From Granulicella sp. (GTDB lineage Bacteria; Acidobacteriota; Terriglobia; Terriglobales; Acidobacteriaceae), in assembly GCA_027335345.1 (NCBI GenBank), contig DAHWOF010000053.1:1-35706 (forward strand): a stretch of 35,706 nt of DNA, read 5' to 3'. Position numbers and translations under genes: made by a program. The notes under the pieces were generated by a model, which worked only from the letters and a program-made list of their open reading frames with translations, did no database searches and was not told where the DNA came from. Shown here one piece after another: positions 16,051 to 24,174 of this stretch; the first letter of the stretch is position 1; the number at the start of each line of letters is the position of its first letter.

Positions 16051-18789
16051 ATGCTGCGCAGGAACTTTCTCAAACTTGCAGGCGCGACCACCTTGTGCGG
16101 GCTTGCGTCAGTGGCACAGGCTGTTCCACTCCGCCGCGTGACGATCCTTTTGGACTCCGGCAACGCCGATGCTTCGGCCGCGTCGGTTCGGCGGGCCGCA
16201 GATAAGCTGCGCGCGGCGCTTGCGGGCAAGGGCGTTGATTGCGTGATTGTGACTGCTGCGCCTCGGGCACACGGGGCCAGCCTGACGGTGGTTGTGGCAG
16301 CGGACGGATCGGAGCTGGCCACTGGATTCACCGACGCGACGGAGGCAAAGGGCCCCGAAGGCCTGCGGCTGATTTCCGGTCATCTGGGGAATCAGCCCGC
16401 CCTGCTGGTCTCCGCCGGCGACCCGCGCGGATTCATCTATGGATTGCTCGAACTGGCCGAACGGGTCGAAGTTCTGCCCAATCCGGCTGCGGCGCTGCAT
16501 GTCGCGGAGCCCGTCGAGGAGCAGCCTGCGAACGAAATCCGCTGCGTGAGCCGCTACTTCTGCAGCGAAATCGAAGACAGGCCCTGGTACTACGACAAGA
16601 ATTTCTGGCCAGCGTATCTCGATACTCTGATTGCCTGCCGATTCAATCGCTTCTGCATGGCGTATGGGCTCGAGTACGACTTTCCGAAGGGCGTGACGGA
16701 CGACTATCTACTCCTGCCGTATCCGTACATGCTGGAAGTGCCTGGTTACAACGTGCGGGTGATGCAGCTTCGCTCGCCGGAAGGAAATCCGCTGCCTCAG
16801 CCCGTCGAAATCACCATGGAGGAGCGCGCGCGCAACCTCGATGCCTTGAAGTTTATCGCGGCCGAAACGAGCAAGCGCGGCCTGCACTTTCAGCTTGGAT
16901 TGTGGACTCATGCCTATGCCTGGACAGACAGTCCCGCCGCCTTTCACCGTATCGAGGGACTGACGCCGGAGACGCACGGCACGTACTGCCGCGATGCGCT
17001 GGCCATGCTGCTGAAGGAGTGTCCTGAGATTCAGGGACTGACCCTGCGGGTGCATGGCGAGAGCGGCATTCCCGAGGGCAGCTACTCGTTTTGGAAGACG
17101 CTGTTTGAAGCCATTTCGGGATCTGGCCGCACGATCGAGATCGACATGCACGCCAAGGGCGTGGACCAGAAGATGATCGACATTGCGGTGGCGACTGGGA
17201 TGCCGGTGCGGCTCAGCGCCAAGTATTCGGCCGAGCACCAGAGTCTTGGCTATCAGCAGGCGGATATTCGCGCACTGGAAATTCCCAACCCCAACCACCA
17301 CGACGACATGCGCCTGTTCAGCCTGAGCGGCGGCGCACGGCTGTTTACGCGTTATGGGTACGCGGATTTCCTGCAGGAAGGCAGCAAGGCGAAGGTCCTA
17401 TTCCGGCTCTGGCCGGGAACGCAGCGGCATCTGCTCTGCGCCGATCCGGAGATGGCGGCTGCCTACGGGCGCACGTCGCATTTTTGTGGAGCCCTGGGCA
17501 TCGACCTGATGGAGCCGCTCACCTTCAAGGGCCGCGAGGGCTCGGGCCATCCGGGCAGCCGCTGCGCCTATGCGGATGCGTCGCTAAACCCCGATGCCGA
17601 CTGGAAGAAATTCGAATATTACTACCGAGTGTGGGGCCGCAAGCTGTACGATCCCGGCGCCGATCTCGACATCACGCGCCGCTATCTGCGCGGTCTGTTC
17701 GGGCGCGGGGCCGAGCCGGTCGAAGCGGCATGCGCCAACTCCAGCCGTATTCTGGCGCTCATCACTTCAGCGCATCTGCCTTCGGCGTCGAATCATGCCT
17801 TCTGGCCGGAGATCTACACCAACATGCCCATCGTGCTGGGCAGCGAACCGTCGCCCTACGATGACACACCCAAGCCGCGCTGCTGGGCGACGGTCAGTCC
17901 GCTGGACCCGCAGCTCTTCTCGAGCATCGCCGAGTACGTACAGGACCTGCTCGCAGGGCAAGCGAATCCCAAGTACTCGCCGGTCGAGGTGGCGCAGTGG
18001 ATCGAAGACTTCGTTGCCGTTTCCAGCCGCGCCCTGACGCGGGCGCGAGCCACTTCTTCCACAACGGCCTCGCCTGAATTCCGACGCATCGAGGAAGATG
18101 TGCTGATTCAAAACGGTCTGGGCGCGTTCTTCGCGGCCAAGCTGCGCAGCGGCGTCCTGTATGAAATCTTTCAGCAGACCGGCGATGCGAGCGCTGGCAA
18201 GCGGGCTCTCGAACTATACAAGAAGGCGCGAACTGCATGGGCAACGATGTCCGCGCGCGCCAATCGAGTCTACGTCGCTGATGTCAGTTATGGCCGGATC
18301 CCGATGCGCCGCGGTCACTGGTCCGATCGCATCCCCGCCATCGATATCGACCTCGCCGCCATGGAGCAGAAGGTAGAGACAACGCCGCGCTCCTCGGCTT
18401 CCAATCCGCAGACGACCAAGGCGATTGCCGCCGCCAGCGGGCGGCCTCTCCGGCCCAGCAATTCCTGGACCCATACATCGCCGGAGAGCTTTGTCCCCGG
18501 CCAACCGCTGGGGCTAGTGTTAAGCTTGGGCAGCGGAACCGCCGCACCCAGCGCGGTCCGGCTCTGGTATCGACATGTGGATCAGGGCGAGCGCTGGAGC
18601 TCGATGCCGATGCAGGGCGGCGGTGGCAGGTACAGCGCTGCGATTCCAGGCGATTACACACAATCGCCGTTCTCGCTGGAATATTACTTCGAACCCGAAC
18701 TTGGATCCGGGGCAGCATGGCTGGCACCAGCGTTCAACACAACCCTCTCCAATCAGCCCTATTACACGGTTACGAAACGCAGTGCGTAG
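16051..18789 (+). CDS. Tat-exported GH67/GH20-like putative glycoside hydrolase
   Basis: A 912-residue protein. The N-terminus MLRRNFLKLAG is a good Tat signal (RRNFLK) with cleavage likely after VAQA. Residues about 28-160 resemble the alpha/beta accessory domain of GH67 alpha-glucuronidases and GH20 enzymes, ending in the typical RGFIYGLLELAER. A TIM-barrel-like domain follows (about 170-520) with RVHGESGI, whose Glu is a possible catalytic residue. The C-terminal part (about 520-770) is helical and the last 120 residues look beta-rich. The start at 16051 is preferred because the Tat motif begins there. Uronic acid, sulfoquinovose or other acidic sugar glycosides are plausible substrates. 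It lies 45 bases beyond the IS3 end. Confidence 0.72.
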   Translation: MLRRNFLKLAGATTLCGLASVAQAVPLRRVTILLDSGNADASAASVRRAADKLRAALAGKGVDCVIVTAAPRAHGASLTVVVAADGSELATGFTDATEAKGPEGLRLISGHLGNQPALLVSAGDPRGFIYGLLELAERVEVLPNPAAALHVAEPVEEQPANEIRCVSRYFCSEIEDRPWYYDKNFWPAYLDTLIACRFNRFCMAYGLEYDFPKGVTDDYLLLPYPYMLEVPGYNVRVMQLRSPEGNPLPQPVEITMEERARNLDALKFIAAETSKRGLHFQLGLWTHAYAWTDSPAAFHRIEGLTPETHGTYCRDALAMLLKECPEIQGLTLRVHGESGIPEGSYSFWKTLFEAISGSGRTIEIDMHAKGVDQKMIDIAVATGMPVRLSAKYSAEHQSLGYQQADIRALEIPNPNHHDDMRLFSLSGGARLFTRYGYADFLQEGSKAKVLFRLWPGTQRHLLCADPEMAAAYGRTSHFCGALGIDLMEPLTFKGREGSGHPGSRCAYADASLNPDADWKKFEYYYRVWGRKLYDPGADLDITRRYLRGLFGRGAEPVEAACANSSRILALITSAHLPSASNHAFWPEIYTNMPIVLGSEPSPYDDTPKPRCWATVSPLDPQLFSSIAEYVQDLLAGQANPKYSPVEVAQWIEDFVAVSSRALTRARATSSTTASPEFRRIEEDVLIQNGLGAFFAAKLRSGVLYEIFQQTGDASAGKRALELYKKARTAWATMSARANRVYVADVSYGRIPMRRGHWSDRIPAIDIDLAAMEQKVETTPRSSASNPQTTKAIAAASGRPLRPSNSWTHTSPESFVPGQPLGLVLSLGSGTAAPSAVRLWYRHVDQGERWSSMPMQGGGGRYSAAIPGDYTQSPFSLEYYFEPELGSGAAWLAPAFNTTLSNQPYYTVTKRSA

Positions 18790-19540
18790 ACGAGCACGCA
18801 GGTGACGACAAACTCGAATTCCTGAACCGCCCCAGTCGATACTCCTTCCCGGATCTCGGAAGTTCGATCCGCAATTCTCTGTCCGTGCCTGGCTAAAGGT
18901 TTAGCTGCGAGTTCTCACACGCATCGATTTTCTGTCATGCGGGACAAGTTGCAGCACCCGGTGGAGTCGTTATTCGGCGAGGAGTCGCGGTGGAGATGAT
19001 TCAAGGGTGAGGCGGAGGGGGTTTTCAGGATCGAAGCCGGATTTTGCGCAGGGCTCCGTTGCGCCGAAGGCGCGGCGGATGTGGAAAAGGTTGTCTTCAG
19101 CGCCGCCGCGAACTTCAGCAGCGCAGGGCGTCGAAGGCGCGGGCGTAAATCTGTTTCCACGGATAGGTGGAGTTCATCTCCAGCCACACGCCCCGGGCGC
19201 TGATGCGGACCATGGCGCCGATCTTGAACAGCCTGAGCCGAATGATATCGACCTGCGCATGGGCACGCGCGGCGCCCTTCAGGGCCAGCCGACAGAGCGC
19301 TTTGACGAGCGTGTAGGCCAGCGCCGGCGGAGGACGAGAGGCGTGTGCAGTTGAGCCGGGAGCAAGTTGTGCTGCTGATCGGAGGCATCAATCCGGCTCA
19401 GACCAGAGAGCGGAAGTGGTATCGCCGAGCCGTGGGAGAGGAAACGGAAGAATCAAGAGAGTCGCGGTGGTGGCAATGTGCAGATCGTTTGTTGAGATTG
19501 CTCGGTCGACACAAAGTCGCAGAACTTGTGCAGACTTTCC
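18790..19540. other. Gene-poor region with transposase debris
   Basis: A 751-base gap with no intact gene. The middle holds the IS1380-type remnant. The 19380-19540 part has a plus-strand frame without homology that I can recognise, and the 18800-18990 part shows nothing clear. It reads as a degraded mobile-element site. Confidence 0.6.
19120..19345 (-). pseudogene. Remnant of IS1380-type transposase C-terminus
   Basis: Reading the minus strand gives LAYTLVKALCRLALKGAARA, then VDIIRLRLFKIGAMVRISARG, then WLEMNSTYPWKQIYARAF and a final DALRC before a stop. This matches the conserved tail of IS1380-family transposases (LLKIGA-V-R-S pattern). Nothing upstream encodes the catalytic part, so only about 75 codons remain. 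The identification is from memory of the family. Confidence 0.6.
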
Positions 19541-20809
19541 TTAGAGCTTCGGCCCCATCAACTGAGCCACCTGTTGCCACAGCATCATCAACGTCAACCC
19601 CACCATAATCACCGTCGAGGCCCAGGCCGTCCAGTTGAACCACGCAGAGTTTGTATGGTCGCCCATCAACCGCTTGTTGTTCACCAGCTTCAGCATGAAG
19701 TACAACACAAACGGCAGAAGCACTCCGTTCAGCACCTGGCTCAGAATCGTCATCATCACCAGCGGGAAGTGCGGTATGAGCACCACCGCTGCGCCTGCGG
19801 CGATCAGCAGCGTGTATAGCCAGTAGAAGAACGGAGCCTGCCGGAACTTCTTGTCTACCCCACTCTCAAATCCCAACCCCTCGCACACGCTGTACGCCGT
19901 TGAGATTGGCAGCACGCTGGCCGCAAAGAACGACGCATTGAACAGACCCGCCGCAAACAGGATGTAGGCGAAATCACCGGCCAATGGCCGCATCGCCTGG
20001 GCCGCATCCGCCGGCACATTGATGTTCTGCATCCCATGCACCCACAGAGTTGCGGCGCAGGCCACAATGATGAACCACGCCACAATATCAGTGAAAAAGC
20101 AGCCCACAATCACGTCCAACCGGGATGCGCCATACTCTTTGATGGAGACGCCCTTCTCCACCACCGAAGACTGCAAATAAAACTGCATCCAGGGTGCAAT
20201 CGTCGTTCCTACCACCCCCACCACCATGTACACATAGTTGTGATCCTGCCACACCGCTCTTCCCGGCACCTTGATCGTCTCAATCAACGCCGCGTGCCAG
20301 TCCGGCTGCGCCAACACTCCGGCCGCGACATAGCAGATGTAAAACACGCTGGCGACCAAAAAGATCTTCTCTACGCTCTTGTAATCCCCTTTGACCACCA
20401 GCGCCCACACTGCCAGGGCGCAGATCGGCACGCTAACGTATTTGCTCACGTGGAAGAGTTGCAGCGACCCGGCGATCCCGGAGAACTCCGCAATCACGTT
20501 GCCGAAGTTCACCACAACCAACAGCACCATCATCACAAAGGTCATGCGCAGGCCAAACTCTTCGCGGATCAGGTCGCTGAGTCCCTTGCCCGTCACCACC
20601 CCCATGCGCGCACACATCTCCTGCACCACAATCAGGGCCAGGGTCACCGGCAGCATCGTCCACAGCAGGTGGTAACCATACTGCGCGCCGGCCTGCGAGT
20701 AGGTCAGGATCCCCCCCGCGTCATTGTCCACATTCGCCGTGATAAACCCCGGCCCCAGCACCGCAAAAAAAAGAAGGATGCTGGTCCGGTAACGCTTCCA
20801 GAAACTCAC
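19541..20809 (-). CDS. NRAMP-related divalent metal transporter, NRMT-like
   Basis: A 422-residue membrane protein with about 11 helices of the SLC11/NRAMP fold. TM1 reads GPGFITANVDNDAGG, where canonical NRAMPs have DPGN. TM6 reads TTIAPWMQFYLQS, where they have the MPH motif, so the metal-coordinating Met is Ala and His is Trp. Such substitutions mark NRAMP-related Mg2+ transporters (NRMT), which handle hydrated Mg2+ and not Mn2+/Fe2+. A soluble MgtE-N/CBS protein is encoded two genes upstream. I take the GTG at 20809, which overlaps the stop of a short upstream frame by GTGA. A further in-frame GTG at 20962 would add 51 residues that do not look like NRAMP sequence. Substrate is inferred. 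Confidence 0.85.
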   Translation of the reverse strand: MSFWKRYRTSILLFFAVLGPGFITANVDNDAGGILTYSQAGAQYGYHLLWTMLPVTLALIVVQEMCARMGVVTGKGLSDLIREEFGLRMTFVMMVLLVVVNFGNVIAEFSGIAGSLQLFHVSKYVSVPICALAVWALVVKGDYKSVEKIFLVASVFYICYVAAGVLAQPDWHAALIETIKVPGRAVWQDHNYVYMVVGVVGTTIAPWMQFYLQSSVVEKGVSIKEYGASRLDVIVGCFFTDIVAWFIIVACAATLWVHGMQNINVPADAAQAMRPLAGDFAYILFAAGLFNASFFAASVLPISTAYSVCEGLGFESGVDKKFRQAPFFYWLYTLLIAAGAAVVLIPHFPLVMMTILSQVLNGVLLPFVLYFMLKLVNNKRLMGDHTNSAWFNWTAWASTVIMVGLTLMMLWQQVAQLMGPKL

Positions 20810-20946
20810 ACCCGCACCGCCGCCGTGGATCTTTCGCGGCACACAGCCGCTGCATCCAATGCGAAGCCGTCTGCCACACCACCGCAGACCCCACCCCGCA
20901 GGGGCCAGGACATGGCGCCATCCACCAACCTGATTGTCCTCAGCAT
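20806..20946 (-). CDS. Possible 46-residue leader peptide of the NRAMP-like gene
   Basis: An ATG at 20946 preceded by a very good GGGGAGG ribosome-binding site opens a 46-codon frame (MLRTIRLVDGAMSW at the start, AAVRV at the end). Its TGA overlaps the proposed GTG start of the transporter in the sequence GTGA. This looks like translational coupling, and leader peptides are known at some Mg2+ transporter genes. It might equally be a misread N-terminal extension or sequencing frameshift. No homology recognised. Confidence 0.35.
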   Translation of the reverse strand: MLRTIRLVDGAMSWPLRGGVCGGVADGFALDAAAVCRERSTAAVRV

Positions 20947-21146
20947 CCTGCCTCCCCGGCACTCAGTTTAGACTAACTTCTCTCTGCGCCTTATGGCATT
21001 GGAGCCTTTTTCCATCCAAGCCACCCAACGCCCGACCCTCGCGAGGAGCCTCCACCTATCTCCTTGGAAGCCCCCTCCAGAGAGACACCTCTGTCGATCC
21101 TCACTTGGAACCGTTCCACCGGCCGTCTTTCCCCGCCTCCGCTGTC

Positions 21147-22187
21147 TCAGCGCAGCGCCTCCAGACGAGCCAGAATCTTTGCCACCTGCGCGTCGTTGGA
21201 GTATCCGCTGCGCACCGCCCGTTCCCGGCCCGCGCGAGCGATCCTCTCTCGCGCCTTCTCGTCCGGCAGATACCGGCGGATCTTCTCCGCGCACTCCTCG
21301 AATCCCGTGAAGAAGACAGCTTCTTCATCCTCTACGAACCTCGCGCAATGCCCTTCAGACCGCTCCGCCAGCAAAAACCCGCCACAAGCCGCAATCTCAA
21401 AGCTCTTGTGCGCAAACTCATCCTGGTTGGAGTGGGTAAGGAAGCTCAAATTGATCTTCGACCGCCAGATTGCCTCACGATAATCCCTTCCATAGAGCTC
21501 TGATCCCGTGTAGAGCCTCTCGGCCGCCTCCTTGTCCAACCTCACCCTCCACATCGCGTCGCCCGAAATCACCACCGGGAACCCGCACTCCCTCCACAGC
21601 CGGGCAAGAAATTCCGGTCGGTCATCGTAGGATGTCCCGATGAAGGAGACCCCGCGATCCCGGTCAGCATCGCTCCAGGCCCTATTCCCGTTCTCCTCCA
21701 CAGGAAAGTGAATCGTCGGTTCATATGCCGTCTGGATCTTCAGCACATCGCGCGCCCCGCTCTGCCGATAATCCGCAATATTCCTGTCCCGCTGCACCAC
21801 ATGCAGATCAAAGTGCGGAATGCACCTCTTGTAAAGTCTCCATCCCGGATCGCGCCGCGGCCCGAACGCGTTATCGATCATGTAGCTTACCGTCCGGATG
21901 CCCATCCCCCGCAGCCGATCCAACGTCTTTGGCCACAACCCCAGCAGCTTGTCCGCCCAAAAGATGTCCGGAAGCTCCCGTTCGGCCTGGACCAGCAGAT
22001 CCCGGTTCAGCCGCATCACCCACGGCCCCATCTGCGCTCGATGCACCACCTTCCGAACCAACTCCGCACGCGGCTGATAGCGGAACGAATCCAGCGGCGC
22101 CACCGTGTGTCCCAGCCGTTCCAGAGCCCAGGCGCGGTACTGCGCTGAATCATTCGGCGAGAGTTGGGCCGCATAGAGAATCTTCAC
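21147..22187 (-). CDS. CgeB-like glycosyltransferase
   Basis: A 346-residue protein of the CgeB/GT-B-like glycosyltransferase group. It begins KILYAAQLSPND with a Rossmann-like first strand. The C-terminal half has the typical YRRAI-like segment (YREAIWRSKINLSF) followed by FEIAACGGFLLAER, the sugar-nucleotide-binding region, and ends with a helix ERIARAGRERAVR. It probably transfers sugars to a surface glycan. The acceptor is unknown. GTG start with AGAGGAG upstream. It lies between the NRAMP-like and MgtE-N genes, so the Mg2+ link does not obviously involve it. Confidence 0.78.
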   Translation of the reverse strand: MKILYAAQLSPNDSAQYRAWALERLGHTVAPLDSFRYQPRAELVRKVVHRAQMGPWVMRLNRDLLVQAERELPDIFWADKLLGLWPKTLDRLRGMGIRTVSYMIDNAFGPRRDPGWRLYKRCIPHFDLHVVQRDRNIADYRQSGARDVLKIQTAYEPTIHFPVEENGNRAWSDADRDRGVSFIGTSYDDRPEFLARLWRECGFPVVISGDAMWRVRLDKEAAERLYTGSELYGRDYREAIWRSKINLSFLTHSNQDEFAHKSFEIAACGGFLLAERSEGHCARFVEDEEAVFFTGFEECAEKIRRYLPDEKARERIARAGRERAVRSGYSNDAQVAKILARLEALR

Positions 22188-22230
22188 CGTTCACTCCTCT
22201 GCCCTCTGGAAGCGGCTTTCTTCCCCAACC

Positions 22231-22395
22231 TCAGCAAACCGCCCGCATCCGCGCCCCATCTTGTCGTCGGCTCCAGATCTCTTTTGTCAACGCAACGTCC
22301 CGTAAGAGGACCGTCCCACCCTCCGGCTCTACCTCCCAGGCAATGTTACGGGTGAAACGAAACCGCCACTCCCGTGGCCATCCAGCTACGTCTTC
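22231..22395 (-). CDS. Small Trp-rich hypothetical protein
   Basis: A short minus-strand frame between the CBS protein and the glycosyltransferase. It reads HHFAEEDVAGWPREWRFRF, then RNIAWEVEPEGG, and ends RMRAVC. The frame is open further upstream with only TTG-like starts, and no ribosome-binding site is clear, so the start is uncertain. Charged, Trp-rich, no membrane segment, no family recognised. It may be a real small gene or chance. Confidence 0.2.
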   Translation of the reverse strand, partial: EDVAGWPREWRFRFTRNIAWEVEPEGGTVLLRDVALTKEIWSRRQDGARMRAVC

Positions 22396-22457
22396 CTCAG
22401 CAAAATGATGCAATGGCTTCCATTCTCTCCACCCCGCCCGAGGGATCTCTTGGTTTC

Positions 22458-23741
22458 TTATCTCTCACGCAGCAGGGCAATCACCTGCTCCGCATGGATC
22501 ACTCCGGTCAAGCGTCCCTGATGATCCACCACCGGCAGCGACCGCAGATTGTATTTATCAAACAGCTCGGCTACCTCTTTCTCCTTCGCATTCAGTTGGC
22601 AGCACACATTATGCCCGTCCGAGAGGGTCGCCAGCCGCGTCTCCATGGTCGCCAGCAATAGTCTGGGCAGCATGACCACCCCAGCCAGCTTCTCCTCCTC
22701 GCCCAGCAAATAGACCTCGGTAATGGTATCGGGATCTCCTTCGAACTCGCGCAGGGCTTGCACAGCATCGCCAACCGTGGCATCCATGGGCACGCTCACG
22801 TAGTCCGTCGTCATCCGGCCGGCGGCGGACTCTGCGGAGAACTCCAGTAATTCCTCCACATCCTGCCGTTCCTCCGGCTCCATCTCCCCCAGAATCGCCT
22901 CAGACTCCTCGTCGCTCAACTCCGCCAGTACGTCGGCCGCCGCACCCGGATCCATCTCCTCCAGAATGTCTGCCGCCCGCTCCGAGTCCAGCCCCTGCAG
23001 CAGCGCCTTTTGGAGCTTCGGTTCTACCTCCTCCAGCGTCTCAGCCGCAGTCTCCTCGGGCAGGCTGGAGAACACGGCCTCTCGCTCCACCGGAGCCAGA
23101 TCTTCCAGAATGTCCGCAATATCGGATGGGTGCAGCTTGGAGAGCCGATCCTGGCCAATCTTCAGCCGCACCATTCGCGCCGGGTCGCGATCGATCAGGT
23201 CGACGCAGGCCCAGGGAATCTGGCGTGAAGCCAGCCGCTCCACCAACTGATCCAGCAGGGCGACCGGCAGCCCCTTGAAGAGCCGTCGCATGGCGCCTCG
23301 GTTGCCTACCTCCACACCCTCAATCCGCAGCCCGGCAGTCTCTCCTGCACGCGGTCCGGCCTCCCAGACCAGGCTCACGTCGTTCACCCGCACCACCTTA
23401 TGCCCGTCCACGTCGATGATCTGCTGGTCCAAAACGTCATAATCCAGCAGCAGAAAGCCGTTCTGCTCCTTGTACTCCGCAGGATTTGACCTCGCCCTCA
23501 GCTCCGCTTCGTTGCTTGCCGGCCAAACCAGGTCCACCACCGGTTGCCGCATCTCCTTCTTCTTCCGGCCCGTGCCGGCCAGCAGCACCAGTTCGGCCAC
23601 ATGGGACTGGTCTACCGAGACATCGACGGCCAAGTCTTTTACCCGCCCCAGCACCCTCCCATCCGAGCCCAACACGCGGCGCCCGAGCAGCGACGATGCG
23701 CTGGTGAACACATTTGCCGGATTTGTCAGCAACCCGCCCAT
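22458..23741 (-). CDS. Soluble PRC-barrel / MgtE-N / CBS-domain protein
   Basis: A 427-residue cytoplasmic protein. The first 160 residues look like one or two PRC-barrel modules (SLLGRRVLGSDGRVLGRVKD). Residues about 195-300 match the MgtE N-terminal superhelical Mg2+-sensing domain (LHPSDIADILEDLAP, LPEETAAETLEE, MDPGAAADVLAEL). A CBS pair follows (about 305-425, ending VVDHQGRLTGVIHAEQVI). The MgtE transmembrane channel is absent. With the NRAMP-related transporter nearby it may act as a separate Mg2+ sensor or gate. The start has AGGAG five bases upstream, and a fragment of the structured repeat begins 13 bases before the start codon. Role is inferred. Confidence 0.85.
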   Translation of the reverse strand: MGGLLTNPANVFTSASSLLGRRVLGSDGRVLGRVKDLAVDVSVDQSHVAELVLLAGTGRKKKEMRQPVVDLVWPASNEAELRARSNPAEYKEQNGFLLLDYDVLDQQIIDVDGHKVVRVNDVSLVWEAGPRAGETAGLRIEGVEVGNRGAMRRLFKGLPVALLDQLVERLASRQIPWACVDLIDRDPARMVRLKIGQDRLSKLHPSDIADILEDLAPVEREAVFSSLPEETAAETLEEVEPKLQKALLQGLDSERAADILEEMDPGAAADVLAELSDEESEAILGEMEPEERQDVEELLEFSAESAAGRMTTDYVSVPMDATVGDAVQALREFEGDPDTITEVYLLGEEEKLAGVVMLPRLLLATMETRLATLSDGHNVCCQLNAKEKEVAELFDKYNLRSLPVVDHQGRLTGVIHAEQVIALLRER

Positions 23742-23753
23742 CGCTCTCCTGGT

Positions 23754-23773
23754 GCATTTTCAGTGTAAGTGTA
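23754..23773 (-). repeat. Structured repeat fragment, copy C
   Basis: GCATTTTCAGTGTAAGTGTA is identical over 20 bases to the reverse complement of the right end of copy A (3244-3263). The opposite arm and inner hairpin are missing, so this is a truncated copy. It lies directly upstream of the ribosome-binding site of the MgtE-N/CBS gene and would be in its 5' untranslated region. Confidence 0.65.
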
Positions 23774-23980
23774 ACGTGGCGCCTCGACTTCCTTTTGCTT
23801 TTCTCTATCCAGGATCCCAGACAGGCATGCCCGTCCAGAGCCGGAATCAAGATGCCACAGCACACCCGCCTCGGACGCCCCTCCACGCAGAAGGCCCTGA
23901 ACAGACACCCCTTCTTCAGATCTCCGCCTCAACCCGCATCCGGGCTCGTTCTCACCCCTGCCTCTGTTCTCGGTTTGCCC

Positions 23981-24018
23981 TCAAAATCAAAACGGCGAAG
24001 CTACGCCGCTTCGCCGTT
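23981..24018 (-). terminator. Rho-independent terminator of the deoxyhypusine-synthase-like gene
   Basis: Perfect 11-base arms (23991-24001 and 24008-24018, AACGGCGAAGC and GCTTCGCCGTT) with a six-base loop. On the minus strand the hairpin is followed by TTTTGATTTTGA. It is about 155 bases past the stop codon of the minus-strand gene ending at 24175, with repeat copy B between them. Confidence 0.75.
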
Positions 24019-24046
24019 CTCATCCAGATTCCATGTGCCAGTCCCT

Positions 24047-24164
24047 TAGAGCATTTCTCCTGTTGCTGGGTATCCCGGGAGGGGCGTACAGCGGCGTTTT
24101 CTTTACTGGAAAACGCCCATCGTTGTCGAAACCCCAGCTATACACCTACAGGAGAAATGCTCTA
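24047..24164 (+). repeat. Structured 118-bp repeat, copy B
   Basis: A perfect 17-base inverted repeat (24047-24063 and 24148-24164, outer sequence TAGAGCATTTCTCCTGT) encloses an inner hairpin GGCGTTTTC (24093-24101) and GAAAACGCC (24109-24117). Length, inner hairpin, CGCCCATCG and TACAC-TAC landmarks match copy A at 3151. The outer arms differ from copy A by four paired changes that keep pairing. It lies in the 3' region of the minus-strand gene ending at 24175. Confidence 0.75.
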
Positions 24165-24174
24165 CGCTTTCCCT

